This document shows, piece by piece, positions 17,239 through 25,258 of a stretch of DNA of 64,000 nucleotides. Location of the stretch: contig NZ_QFFU01000002.1 of the NCBI RefSeq assembly GCF_003131185.1, positions 1-64,000 of the forward strand, written 5' to 3'. A program made the translations under genes and the position numbers. The notes beneath the pieces are model-generated. The model was not told the origin of the DNA. It did no database searches and worked only from the letters and a program-made list of their open reading frames with translations. The stretch is from Pseudomonas ovata (GTDB taxonomy: Bacteria > Pseudomonadota > Gammaproteobacteria > Pseudomonadales > Pseudomonadaceae). Position 1 is the stretch's first letter. Each line of letters starts with the position of its first letter.

Positions 17239-17857
17239 TGAGGACCTCTGGGCAGTGCCGAAGCGATTTCTTGTCTGTCTGATGGTATACCGTAATACTT
17301 TCTTGGCAAGGATTTTTTCTGGCCAGGCACCTTCACTCTCTCACTGCTCAATAGGCTTCAGGCCTTGCAGCGTAGGCCTTTCAGCCCGATCGGGTTAGGC
17401 GCTGAAACGTTTATGTCAGTCTTGCAGCAGGGCCAAGACATGATGAGCGGGGGTTGCAAAAATTTGGCATACCATAATATGGTGTTATCAGCGCGGTGCA
17501 TGGCATGTTTGACATGGCCCACTGCGACATACTCATTCCGGCCCCCGAATGGGGCGCTGCATGGTTTGGCTCTGCACAACAACAAATTCAGGCGAGACGA
17601 TGTTTTTTCATATCAAACAAGGGGTGTCCGGCACCCCGCTGCCCAGTGTCACTCGATTTGGCTTCTCTACTGCCAGACGTCTTGACTGCGTCTGTGCGTA
17701 AGGCATCGGGCCTGCCGCTTTTCTGATCCCCGTGAATCCGATTTCTGCCTGTCTGCACCGGCAGTGCATCCGTTCACCCTGGAAAAGCCGCAGCGCCCGG
17801 TGGATTCGTCATCCGGTGCCTTTACAGGCGCCCGACCATCGGTTTCGAGATCGTCCT
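17239..17857. promoter_or_regulatory. Long divergent control region between flavin reductase and NCS1 permease
   Basis: 619 bases without a convincing gene; a 106-codon plus-strand frame has no recognisable product. It contains two related motifs, TGGTATACCG (17283-17292) and TGGCATACCAT (17465-17475). The second runs into ACCAT-AAT-ATGGT (17471-17483). TGGTATACCA-type palindromes are commonly bound by GntR/FadR-family regulators, but no such regulator gene is in this window. Confidence 0.45.
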
Positions 17858-19264
17858 ATGTCCCAGAACAGCGCAGCAGCTCCGCTCATTGAAAACCACA
17901 CTGTCGACTACGTGCCGCCGGCCGAACGCCATGGCAAGGCCCGCGACCTGTTTACCCTGTGGTTCAGCACCAACATTGCACCTTTGCCCATCGTCACCGG
18001 GGCGATGGCTGTGCAGGTGTTTCAACTCGATTTCCTCTGGGGCCTGATCGCCATCGTGCTGGGCAACCTGATTGGCGGCGTGGTGATCGGCCTGGCCTCG
18101 GCCCAGGGCCCGCAACTGGGCATCCCGCAGATGGTCCAGAGCCGTGGCCAGTTCGGCCGCTACGGCGCCTTGCTGATCGTGTTCATCACCGCGTTGATCT
18201 ACGTCGGGTTCTTCATTTCCAATATCGTGCTGTCGGGTAAATCCATCCAGGGCCTGGCGCCTTCGGTGCCGCTGCCCACCGGCATTATCATCGGCGCGCT
18301 CAGTGCCACCGCCATCGGCGTGATCGGCTACCGCTTCATCCACACCCTGAACCGCATCGGCACCTGGGTGATGGGTGCCGCCTTGCTGGCCGGTTTTACC
18401 ATGATTTTCATGCAGGACTTGCCGGACGACTTTTTCATTCGCGGCGGCTTCAATGCGGCCGGCTGGATTGCCACCTTGTCGCTGGGGATCATCTGGCAGA
18501 TCAGCTTTTCGCCCTACACCTCGGACTACTCGCGCTACCTGCCCAAGGCAATCGGCATCGGCAAACCATTCTGGGCCACGTACTTCGGCGCCAGCCTGGG
18601 CACCATCGCCTCGTTCAGCTTCGGCATGGTCGCGGCCCTGGCGACCCCTGAAGGCACCGAGGCCATGGTCGCGGTCAAGCAGGCCACGGGCTGGCTGGGG
18701 CCGATCCTGATGGTGCTGTTTCTGCTCAATATCATCAGCCACAACGCCCTGAACCTGTATGGCGCGGTCCTGTCCATCGTCACCTCGATCCAGACCTTCG
18801 CCGGCCAGTGGACGCCGACCATCAAACTGCGGGTGATCCTCTCGGCCATCGTCCTCACCGGCTGCTGCCTGGTGGCGGTCAGCGCCTCGGGCGACTTCAT
18901 CGGCAAGTTCATCGGCCTGATCCTGGCGCTGCTGATCGTGCTGGTGCCGTGGGCGGCGATCAACATCATCGACTTCTATGTGATCAAGCGCGGCGTATAC
19001 GACATCGAGTCGATCTTTCGTAACGACGGCGGCATCTACGGGCGCTTCAACCCGCACGCCATCGTCGCCTACGGCATCGGTATCCTGGTGCAACTGCCGT
19101 TCGCCAATACCTCGCTGTATGTCGGGCCCTATGCCCACTATATAGAAGGCGCCGACCTGTCCTGGCTGGTCGGCCTGGTGGTGACAGTGCCGCTGTACTA
19201 TTGCCTGGCAACCCGCGGCCAGAGCGAAGCCCGCCGTGCGGCGCGGTTGCGGTATGGCGATTGA
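17858..19264 (+). CDS. NCS1 family cytosine/purine/allantoin-type permease
   Basis: 468 residues, about 12 hydrophobic segments. NCS1 signatures: LFTLWFSTNIAPLPIVTGA near residue 31, GLASAQGPQLGIPQMVQSRGQFG near 80-102, and ISFSPYTSDYSRYLP near 215. These transporters import nucleobases, hydantoins, allantoin, thiamine or related compounds with H+ or Na+. The substrate is not resolvable here, but the divergent two-component flavin monooxygenase suggests the imported compound is then oxygenated. The start at 17858 (MSQNS) gives normal family length. A strong terminator follows at 19273. Confidence 0.9.
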   Translation: MSQNSAAAPLIENHTVDYVPPAERHGKARDLFTLWFSTNIAPLPIVTGAMAVQVFQLDFLWGLIAIVLGNLIGGVVIGLASAQGPQLGIPQMVQSRGQFGRYGALLIVFITALIYVGFFISNIVLSGKSIQGLAPSVPLPTGIIIGALSATAIGVIGYRFIHTLNRIGTWVMGAALLAGFTMIFMQDLPDDFFIRGGFNAAGWIATLSLGIIWQISFSPYTSDYSRYLPKAIGIGKPFWATYFGASLGTIASFSFGMVAALATPEGTEAMVAVKQATGWLGPILMVLFLLNIISHNALNLYGAVLSIVTSIQTFAGQWTPTIKLRVILSAIVLTGCCLVAVSASGDFIGKFIGLILALLIVLVPWAAINIIDFYVIKRGVYDIESIFRNDGGIYGRFNPHAIVAYGIGILVQLPFANTSLYVGPYAHYIEGADLSWLVGLVVTVPLYYCLATRGQSEARRAARLRYGD

Positions 19265-19272
19265 ATGAAGGT

Positions 19273-19318
19273 TGAACGCAAAACGCCCTGCCAGTGATGG
19301 CGGGGCGTTTTGCGTTCA
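19273..19318 (+). terminator. Strong hairpin terminator after the NCS1 permease gene
   Basis: Inverted repeat TGAACGCAAAACGCCC / GGGGCGTTTTGCGTTCA with a short loop. The stem arms contain AAAA and TTTT, so the hairpin could terminate transcription in either direction. Confidence 0.85.
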
Positions 19319-19407
19319 GAGTGGGACAGTTGGTTTTCAAGACATTATTTCTTACTGTCGATGAGTATTATTTTGCACCTCACCTGTAACACATAGGTGT
19401 GAACATC

Positions 19408-19695
19408 ATGAGCGAAGCTACTTTTACCTTTCGAGTCGATGAGGCACTTAAAGCTGAGTTCTCATCGGCTGCCAAAGCTCGCGACCGCAGTGGCGCGCAA
19501 CTTTTACGCGATTTCATGCGCGATTTTGTTCGCCAGCAACAGGATGCAGCCGCGCATGACGCCTGGTTTCGTCAGCAGGTGCAAACCGGCCTTGACTCGG
19601 CCAATGCAGGTAACCTCATTCCTGCTGAGGAAGTTGAAGCCAGGTTTGCCGCCAAACGTGCATCGACGCGCCGCCGGCTTGATGCTGCCAAATGA
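19408..19695 (+). CDS. Ribbon-helix-helix antitoxin (ParD/RelB-like)
   Basis: 95 residues from the ATG at 19408, with AGGTG eight bases upstream. The N-terminus (ATFTFRVDEALKAEFSSAAKARDRSGAQLLRDFMRDFV) is an RHH DNA-binding fold with the Arc-type beta strand and two helices. The rest is the toxin-wrapping segment. The stop codon overlaps the ATG of the next frame (ATGA), the standard antitoxin-toxin arrangement. The toxin is frameshifted, so this may be an orphan antitoxin; it could still repress its own promoter or neutralise a related toxin elsewhere. Confidence 0.85.
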   Translation: MSEATFTFRVDEALKAEFSSAAKARDRSGAQLLRDFMRDFVRQQQDAAAHDAWFRQQVQTGLDSANAGNLIPAEEVEARFAAKRASTRRRLDAAK

Positions 19696-19968
19696 GGAAA
19701 TTGTTCTCTCGAAGCTGTACAAGACCGTGAAGCTATTTATGGCTACATAGAAAGCAACAACCCGACAGCCGCACTGGCCTTGGACGAATTGTTCGCCATG
19801 GCGGCTGAACGCCTCATTGATCATCCTGACAAGGGGCGGGCGGGTCGAGTCACGGGGACACGCGAGTGGGTAGCCCAGCAAAATTACATTCTGATTTATG
19901 ACGTTACAGGTGAGCAGGTTCGTGTGTTGCGGATATTGCACGCTGCACGTCAATGGCCATCTGAATAG
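19692..19968 (+). pseudogene. RelE/ParE-family toxin, frameshifted near the start
   Basis: The ATG at 19692 overlaps the antitoxin stop and begins MRKLF as expected, but this frame stops at 19728-19730 after 12 codons. From about 19705 the reading frame that opens SLEAVQDREAIYGYIES continues to 19968 and contains the typical toxin body (DHPDKGRAG, REWVAQQNYILIYDV, VRVLRILHAARQWP). Restoring the usual L-W-S junction would need two bases after TTGT, so a small deletion (or +1 insertion) inactivated it. There is no ATG or GTG in the toxin frame before residue ~30. A sequencing error is the alternative explanation. Confidence 0.75.
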
Positions 19969-20081
19969 ACAGGAAGCGGGTTGCTCTGTTGTCTGCAGGT
20001 TCTGCCAGCGATGCCCCCTTCACCTGCCACCGGTTTTGGAGTAATGATTCAGCTACACCTCCAATAACAACGGACACCCTC

Positions 20082-21272
20082 ATGAGCCTGCCCCTGGAAG
20101 GTATCAAGGTGATCGAAATGGGCCAGTTGATTGCCGGCCCCTTCGCCGCCCGGATCCTCGCCGACTTCGGCGCCCACGTGATCAAGATCGAGCCGCCCGG
20201 CAGCGGCGACCCGCTGCGCAAGTGGCGATTGCTGCACAACGGCACCTCGGTGTGGTGGGCGGCGCAGTCGCGCAACAAGCAATCGGTGACCCTCGACCTG
20301 CGCCAGGACGAGGCGCACGAGGTGGTTCGGCAACTGATCAAGGACGCCGATATCCTGGTCGAGAACTTTCGCCCCGGCACCCTGGAAAAGTGGGGGCTGG
20401 GCTGGGACGCATTGTCGGCCATCAATCCGCGCCTGATCATGCTGCGCGTCTCCGGCTACGGCCAGACCGGCCCGTACCGCGACCTGCCGGGTTTTGGCGT
20501 GGTCGGCGAGGCCATGGGCGGGCTGCGTCACCTGTCCGGCGAGCCGGATCGCACCCCGGTGCGGGTCGGGGTGTCGATCGGGGATTCATTGTCGGCCTTG
20601 CACGGGGTGATCGGTGTGCTGCTGGCGCTGCGGCACCGCGAACAGAACGGCGGCGCCGGGCAGCAGGTCGATGTGGCCTTGTACGAGTCGGTGTTCAATA
20701 TGATGGAAAGCCTGATCCCCGAGCATTCGGTATTCGGCACCGTGCGTGCCCCGGCCGGCAGCAGCCTGCCCGGCATCGCGCCCAGCAACGCCTACCGCTG
20801 CCAGGACGGCAAGTACGCGCTGGTGGCCGGCAATGGCGACAGCATCTATCGGCGCCTGATGGAACGCATCGGGCGCCCGGACCTGGCCAACGACCCGGAG
20901 CTGGCGCATAACGACGGCCGCGTGCGCCATGTGGCGCGTATCGATGCGGCCATTTCCACCTGGACCGCCGAATGGCCGCTCGATGAAGTGCTCACGGCCC
21001 TGCAAGCCGCCGACATTCCAGTGGGCAGAATCTACGACGCTGCCGACATCGCCGGCGATGCGCATTACCAGGCCCGCGACATGCTGCTGGCCAGTACCCT
21101 GGACGACGGCACGCCGGTGACCTTGCCGGGCATCATCCCCAAGCTGACCCTGACGCCGGGACAGGTCCAGTCGCGCGCACCGACCCTGGGCCAGCACACC
21201 GACACGGTGCTGGACGGACTCGGTATCGACGCACCCACCCGCGAGGCGTGGCGGCGTCGCGGCCTTATCTGA
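20082..21272 (+). CDS. Family III CoA transferase (CaiB/BaiF)
   Basis: 396 residues from the ATG at 20082. Features are GIKVIEMGQLIAGPFAARILADFGAHVIKIEPPGSGDPLR at the N-terminus (CoA-binding Rossmann part), DILVENFRPGTLEKWGL near 97, SGYGQTGPYRDLPGFG near 131-146, and YESVFNMMESLIPEH near 208. The family moves CoA between carboxylic acids, forming an aspartyl-CoA intermediate. Substrates vary widely and cannot be assigned. The split VOC gene starts 17 bases downstream, so the two were probably co-transcribed. Confidence 0.92.
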   Translation: MSLPLEGIKVIEMGQLIAGPFAARILADFGAHVIKIEPPGSGDPLRKWRLLHNGTSVWWAAQSRNKQSVTLDLRQDEAHEVVRQLIKDADILVENFRPGTLEKWGLGWDALSAINPRLIMLRVSGYGQTGPYRDLPGFGVVGEAMGGLRHLSGEPDRTPVRVGVSIGDSLSALHGVIGVLLALRHREQNGGAGQQVDVALYESVFNMMESLIPEHSVFGTVRAPAGSSLPGIAPSNAYRCQDGKYALVAGNGDSIYRRLMERIGRPDLANDPELAHNDGRVRHVARIDAAISTWTAEWPLDEVLTALQAADIPVGRIYDAADIAGDAHYQARDMLLASTLDDGTPVTLPGIIPKLTLTPGQVQSRAPTLGQHTDTVLDGLGIDAPTREAWRRRGLI

Positions 21273-21289
21273 AAACAGGAGTGCCTGTC

Positions 21290-21951
21290 ATGATCGATCA
21301 TCTTGACCATCTGGTGCTGACCACTACACAGCTCGAAGCCTGCAAGGACTTTTATGTGCGGGTGCTAGGGTCTGTTGCCGTTTCATCACGGCCGCGCCGG
21401 CGCCCGTTTTGCCGCGAGGCAAGGCAGGAGCCGCGAAGTCTGGTCATTCCAAATGAGTGGCGAGTAACGCAGTCTCGCGGCAAAACAGGCCCGGCCCTTC
21501 GGGTTGCGTGCCAAATCTCGCCATGCGGTGTTGGAGGACTTGAAAAGGGAGCGACCCTTTTCTGCGTCCTCCGCCTGGCCTGGCGAGATTTGGCCCAGCA
21601 ACGCGGCTCGTGCTGAAACGGCAACAGACCCTAGGCATGCGTTTGGAAACCTTTGGCAACGGGCGCCTGGCCTTTTGCTTCGGTCGGCAGAAAATCAACG
21701 TGCATGTGCGCGGGCATGAATTCGAGCCCAAGGCGCACCTGCCGGTGCCCGGCGCGCTGGACCTGTGTTTCATCGCCAGCGGCAGCCTCGACGAGGCCAT
21801 CGCCCGCTTGCATGCCCAGGACTGGCCCATCGTCGACGGCCCGGTGCAGCGCACCGGCGCCACCGGGCCGATTCGCTCGGTGTACGTGCGCGACCCGGAC
21901 CTGAACCTGATCGAAATCAGCGAGCCGCTTGATCCGGCTGCTCAGGTGTAG
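21290..21951 (+). pseudogene. VOC/glyoxalase-family protein gene split by a MITE
   Basis: The first 27 codons (MIDHLDHLVLTTTQLEACKD... RVLG) start at 21290 and the rest resumes at 21635 (ATG CGT TTG, MRLETFGNGRLAFCFG...). It runs to the TAG at 21949-21951 and ends RSVYVRDPDLNLIEISE. Removing 266 bases between the CTAG repeats restores gtg-cta-ggc-atg (V-L-G-M) and a single open frame of about 132 codons. The intact product would be a one-module vicinal oxygen chelate protein similar to YaeR/glyoxalase-like enzymes. Its 3' end overlaps the convergent ridA-like gene by 35 bases. Confidence 0.9.
21369..21630. mobile_element. 262-bp MITE with 17-bp terminal inverted repeats and CTAG target duplication
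   Basis: Ends GGTCTGTTGCCGTTTCA (21369-21385) and TGAAACGGCAACAGACC (21614-21630), perfect inverted repeats, flanked by CTAG at 21365-21368 and 21631-21634. No transposase frame. The interior is highly structured: TTTTGCCGCGAG (21407-21418) pairs with 21474-21485. CCAAATCTCGCCA (21511-21523) pairs with 21581-21593 and encloses GGAGGAC/GTCCTCC and AAAAGGG/CCCTTTT stems. A CTAG duplication fits the 4-bp YTAR target of IS5-type elements, so it is probably a non-autonomous derivative of such an IS (inference). Confidence 0.88.
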
Positions 21952-22339
21952 CCGGGTCCCTGGCGATCACCTTGATCTCGAAATCGAACCCGTACAGCCA
22001 CGTCACCCCGACCGCCGTCACGGTCGGGTAGGGCGCCTCGCCCCAGTACCGGGCCACCACTTGCCAGATGGCCTCGAACGTCGACTGCGGGTCGACCATG
22101 AACACCGTGACATCCACCACGTCGGCGAAGCTGCCGCCGGCAGCGGCCAGAATGGCATTGAGGTTTTCAAAGGCGCGGCTGACCTGGGCCTGCAGCTGTG
22201 GCTCTTTCGAGCCGTCCTCGCGGCTGCCGACCTGACCGGACACAAAGATGAAACCGTTGGAGCGGATCGCCGGTGAATAGCGGTTAATGTCGTACAGGGC
22301 CTGGCGGCCGGCCGGGAAAACAACGTCGCGGGTGTTCAT
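21917..22339 (-). CDS. RidA/YjgF family protein
   Basis: 140 residues from the ATG at 22339 (MNTRDVVFPAGRQALYD). RidA fold: YSPAIRSNGFIFVSGQVG near residue 21, RAFENLNAILAAAGGSFADVVDVTVFM near 56, and a C-terminal YPTVTAVGVTWL. The Arg that deaminating RidA proteins use near 105 is not obvious in this last block, so enamine/imine hydrolysis is uncertain and a related function is possible. It is divergent from the LysR gene at 22453, with a LysR-type palindrome between them. Confidence 0.85.
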   Translation of the reverse strand: MNTRDVVFPAGRQALYDINRYSPAIRSNGFIFVSGQVGSREDGSKEPQLQAQVSRAFENLNAILAAAGGSFADVVDVTVFMVDPQSTFEAIWQVVARYWGEAPYPTVTAVGVTWLYGFDFEIKVIARDPATPEQPDQAAR

Positions 22340-22420
22340 GAGGGGACTCTCCATCGTTCAGGAATGAAGAGACTGTAGGGCGCGACGAGAGGCGGATAAG
22401 CTCGTCACCCCACCCAACAC

Positions 22421-22439
22421 TGTTTGCCAAATGCAAACA
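22421..22439. promoter_or_regulatory. LysR-type operator between ridA-like and lysR genes
   Basis: TGTTTGCCAAATGCAAACA: perfect 7-5-7 inverted repeat containing the T-N11-A core, 13 bases upstream of the LysR start codon and about 82 bases upstream of the RidA-like start. Likely autoregulation and control of the divergent gene. Confidence 0.6.
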
Positions 22440-22452
22440 ATCAGGAGCTGCC

Positions 22453-23373
22453 GTGGACCGTTTCGATGCAATGCAGGCCTTTGCCCGAGTGGTGGAGACC
22501 GGCAGTTTCACCAAGGCCGCCGACACCTTGCACTTGAGCAGGACCAGCGTCACGCAATTAGTGCAGCAACTGGAAGCGCGCTTGCGGGTGCGGTTGTTCA
22601 ATCGCACCACGCGCAAGGTCAACGTCACCGCCGACGGTGCTGCCTACTACGAGCGGGTGGTGCGCCTGCTGGCCGACATCGACGATGCCGAGACCAGCCT
22701 GTCCAGTGCCTCGGCCGCTCCCCGTGGCCGGTTGCGGGTCGATGTGCCCAGCCCACTGGCGCGCAGCGTGCTGATCCCGGCTTTGCCGGACTTCTATGCC
22801 CGCTACCCGGACATCCAGCTGGACATGGGCGTCAGCGACCGCAAGGTCGACCTGATCGACGAAAACGTCGACTGCGTGGTGCGCGGCGGCGAACTCACCG
22901 ACCTGTCGCTCATGGCTCGCCGCCTCGGCGACCTGCACCTGGGCGTGTATGCCGCGCCCGCTTACCTGCAGCGGGCCGGGGTGCCGGTCCACCCGCGTGA
23001 ACTGGAAGACCCGGGCCACCGCGTGGTTGGCTATCGCTGGGCGCGCACTGGCAAGGTGTTTCCCTATGTGCTGCAACGCCAGGGTGAAACGCTGAGGATC
23101 AGCGGTCATCACGCACTGGTGGTCGATGACGGCAACGCCTACCTCGCTGCCGGGCTGGCTGGCCTGGGGGTGCTGTGGTTGCCGGACTACATGGCGTGCG
23201 GGCCAGTGCGCCAGGGCGCGCTGGTGCCGCTGTTCACCGATTGGCAGCTTGAAAGCATGCCGATGTACATCGCCTGGCCACCGAACCGGCATGTCAGCGC
23301 CAAGTTGCGGGTGTTCATCGAGTGGGTGGTCGAAGTGGCGGGCGAGTGGCAGCCTGCGCACATGACCCGTTGA
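22453..23373 (+). CDS. LysR family transcriptional regulator
   Basis: 306 residues with a GTG start at 22453 preceded by AGGAG. N-terminal helix-turn-helix MDRFDAMQAFARVVETGSFTKAADTLHLSRTSVTQLVQQLE, then a periplasmic-binding-like effector domain (RGRLRVDVPSPLARSVLIPAL from about 90). It belongs to the large branch with MDR-type N-termini. The divergent RidA-like gene is the most likely target, with the palindrome at 22421 as site. The inducer is unknown. Confidence 0.9.
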   Translation: MDRFDAMQAFARVVETGSFTKAADTLHLSRTSVTQLVQQLEARLRVRLFNRTTRKVNVTADGAAYYERVVRLLADIDDAETSLSSASAAPRGRLRVDVPSPLARSVLIPALPDFYARYPDIQLDMGVSDRKVDLIDENVDCVVRGGELTDLSLMARRLGDLHLGVYAAPAYLQRAGVPVHPRELEDPGHRVVGYRWARTGKVFPYVLQRQGETLRISGHHALVVDDGNAYLAAGLAGLGVLWLPDYMACGPVRQGALVPLFTDWQLESMPMYIAWPPNRHVSAKLRVFIEWVVEVAGEWQPAHMTR

Positions 23374-23548
23374 CAAGCCCATCGCCGATTGCGCATGATC
23401 AGCCGGCACTTTGCTATGTACCGGATCAATCCATGCGTTCCAGCCTCGACCTTTCGCCGTTGCAGCCAGGCTTTCCAGCCCAGGCCGGCGTGCGCGTCGC
23501 GGTGGCGAATAAATCGAAGAAACAGTCGCTCATTTGACCGGGGCGCGC

Positions 23549-23575
23549 TGTCCCGTCAGATGGGCTGACAGGACA
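23549..23575. other. Hairpin in the gap between lysR and the dapA-like gene
   Basis: The 287-base gap 23374-23660 contains an imperfect inverted repeat (TGTCC-C-GTCAG / CTGAC-A-GGACA) at 23549-23575 and a 34-codon frame at 23433-23537 (MRSSLDLSPLQPGF...) without a clear ribosome site or recognised relative. The hairpin may terminate lysR transcription, though no T run follows. I see no other gene. Confidence 0.4.
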
Positions 23576-23660
23576 ATCAGGCGCCAGGCAAAGCTCTCCC
23601 TCGCACCCCCTCCCGCATCCCTTCTGATGGTGACCCAACGGTTAACCACAGGAGATGTGT

Positions 23661-24539
23661 ATGTCCGCTTTTCGAGGTATCTGGGTGGCCCTGGCCACGC
23701 CGTTTTGTGCAGGTGAAGTCGATTTCAATGCGCTGGATGCGCTGGTGGGCAAGCTGCTGGAAGAGGGCGTCCGCGGCCTGGTGGTCTGCGGCACCACGGG
23801 CGAAGCCGCCGCGCTCAGCCATGCCGAGCAACTGGCCGTGCTCGATGCGGTGCTCGCACGGGTGCCGGCGCAGCAGGTGATCATGGGCCTGGCGGGCAAT
23901 AACCTGCGTGAGCTGCTGGCCTTCCAGCAACAGATTCAACAACGCCCGCTGGCCGGCCTGCTGGTGCCGGCGCCTTATTACATTCGTCCCTCGCAACAAG
24001 GAATCGAAGCGTTCTTCCAGACCGTGGCCGATGCCGCCACCGTGCCCGTGGTGCTCTATGACATTCCGTACCGCACCGGGGTGCGCATCGAGCGCGAGAC
24101 CTTGCGCCGTATCCTGCACCATCCGCGCATTGCCGCGGTCAAGGATTGCGGCGGCGACCTCGACACCACCACCGCCCTGATCGCCGATGGCCATGCCGAG
24201 ATTCTCACCGGCGAAGACCTGCAGATCTTCAATAACCTGTGCCTGGGCGGCGCCGGCGCGATATCGGCCTCGGCGCATGTCCGCGCCGACCTCTATGTGC
24301 AGATGCAACGCCAAATCGACAGCGGCCAGCTGACGGCGGCGCGCCAGACGTTCTACCGGCTGCTGCCGTGGATGCGTGTGGCCTTTGCCGAGCCCAACCC
24401 GGCGGTGATCAAGGCTGCGCTGGCCTTGCAGGGCTTTGGCCGGGATGAACTGCGTGAGCCGATGCAGCGCTGCTCGGCGCAGACGCAGGAGCGGCTGCGT
24501 GCGGTACTGGCCGGGCTGCAGGTGCCGGTGGTGGGGTAG
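23661..24539 (+). CDS. Dihydrodipicolinate synthase family protein (DapA-like)
   Basis: 292 residues, the normal DHDPS length. The start is taken at 23661 because an in-frame ATG at 23655 overlaps the AGGAG ribosome site. Class I aldolase barrel: GTTGEAAAL at about 43-51, YYIRPSQQG (Tyr of the proton relay) near 106, DIPYRTGVR (Tyr and substrate-binding Arg) near 133, and AAVKDCGGD (Schiff-base Lys) near 160. All key DHDPS residues are present, so true 4-hydroxy-tetrahydrodipicolinate synthase activity is possible, though isolated paralogues often serve other aldol reactions. The 3' end overlaps the convergent GrpB-like gene by 131 bases. Confidence 0.88.
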   Translation: MSAFRGIWVALATPFCAGEVDFNALDALVGKLLEEGVRGLVVCGTTGEAAALSHAEQLAVLDAVLARVPAQQVIMGLAGNNLRELLAFQQQIQQRPLAGLLVPAPYYIRPSQQGIEAFFQTVADAATVPVVLYDIPYRTGVRIERETLRRILHHPRIAAVKDCGGDLDTTTALIADGHAEILTGEDLQIFNNLCLGGAGAISASAHVRADLYVQMQRQIDSGQLTAARQTFYRLLPWMRVAFAEPNPAVIKAALALQGFGRDELREPMQRCSAQTQERLRAVLAGLQVPVVG

Positions 24540-25056
24540 TGGTTGCCGGGGTGACCTGCATAGCGGCGTCGATAAACGGCGCCTTCTGCGCCAGGTATTC
24601 ACCGATGCCACCGGTATTGCCGGCTTCAAGCGCCAGCTTCAGTGCCTGGTACTGCTGGCGAACCTGCTGATTGCTGCGCAACAGGTCGCGAAAGCGCAGC
24701 ATCCACTCGATCTGGGCATGGCCTGTCAGGCACACATGGACCTTGTGCGTGCGCACGCCATTGACGTCGCGACGATAGAAGTGATGCCCGACCGACAGGT
24801 CGCTGCCGCGCACATAGCCCAGCGCCTGCATGCCGTGGGTGCGTCGTGCCTGATCATCATGCTGCTCGACCACCACCAGGACATCGATTTCCGGCTTGGC
24901 CGCCAGCCCTGCGACGGCTGTACTGCCGACATGATGGATGGCCACCAGCCCGTTGCCGAATACTTGAGTCATCTGCAGCCGGGTCGCCAGGAAACGTACA
25001 GGCCACTGGTTGTCGTATGGGGAAATCCGGCTGGTCAGGGCCATGGTGTGAGTCAT
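24409..25056 (-). CDS. GrpB family nucleotidyltransferase-like protein with Pro/Ala tail
   Basis: 215 residues from the ATG at 25056 (25044 is the alternative). The GrpB/UPF0157 domain spans about 5-170: ISPYDNQWPVRFLATR, VAIHHVGSTAVAGLAAKPEIDVLVVVE (nucleotidyltransferase-like GS...D-x-D core), and HKVHVCLTGHAQIEWMLRFRDLLRSN. After about residue 172 comes a tail of roughly 45 residues rich in Pro, Ala and Ser, encoded entirely antisense to the end of the dapA-like gene. The usual family length is about 170-180, so the tail probably arose by loss of the original stop codon. Function of the family is poorly defined. Confidence 0.8.
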   Translation of the reverse strand: MTHTMALTSRISPYDNQWPVRFLATRLQMTQVFGNGLVAIHHVGSTAVAGLAAKPEIDVLVVVEQHDDQARRTHGMQALGYVRGSDLSVGHHFYRRDVNGVRTHKVHVCLTGHAQIEWMLRFRDLLRSNQQVRQQYQALKLALEAGNTGGIGEYLAQKAPFIDAAMQVTPATTTPPPAPAARPVPHAAAPASAPSSAASAHAVHPGQSPARPAQP

Positions 25057-25258
25057 CCTTGAGGGTAAGAGAGCCAGGGCGAGAGGCCTGCCTCGCAGTC
25101 GCTTTTCAGGCCCAGGGCTGCGGTATCGGCCGAACGTGCGCAAACCTGAAGGGCTCCCATGGCCTGCATCAGTTATGATCGCGCCCGGCCGGGCAGGATC
25201 GTTACGGTCATTTCGCTGCAGCCATTGGCTCGGCTATCAAACCAGGGATGCGATTTCA

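Noticed and set aside
17365..17726. Short plus-strand frames (76-106 codons) in the flavin reductase/NCS1 gap
   Set aside because: No ribosome site, no family resemblance, and they overlap the putative operator motifs; treated as regulatory DNA.
19780..19968. A 62-codon toxin from a TTG start at 19780 as a functional short gene
   Set aside because: It lacks the first third of the RelE/ParE fold and has no ribosome site; treated as part of the frameshifted toxin.
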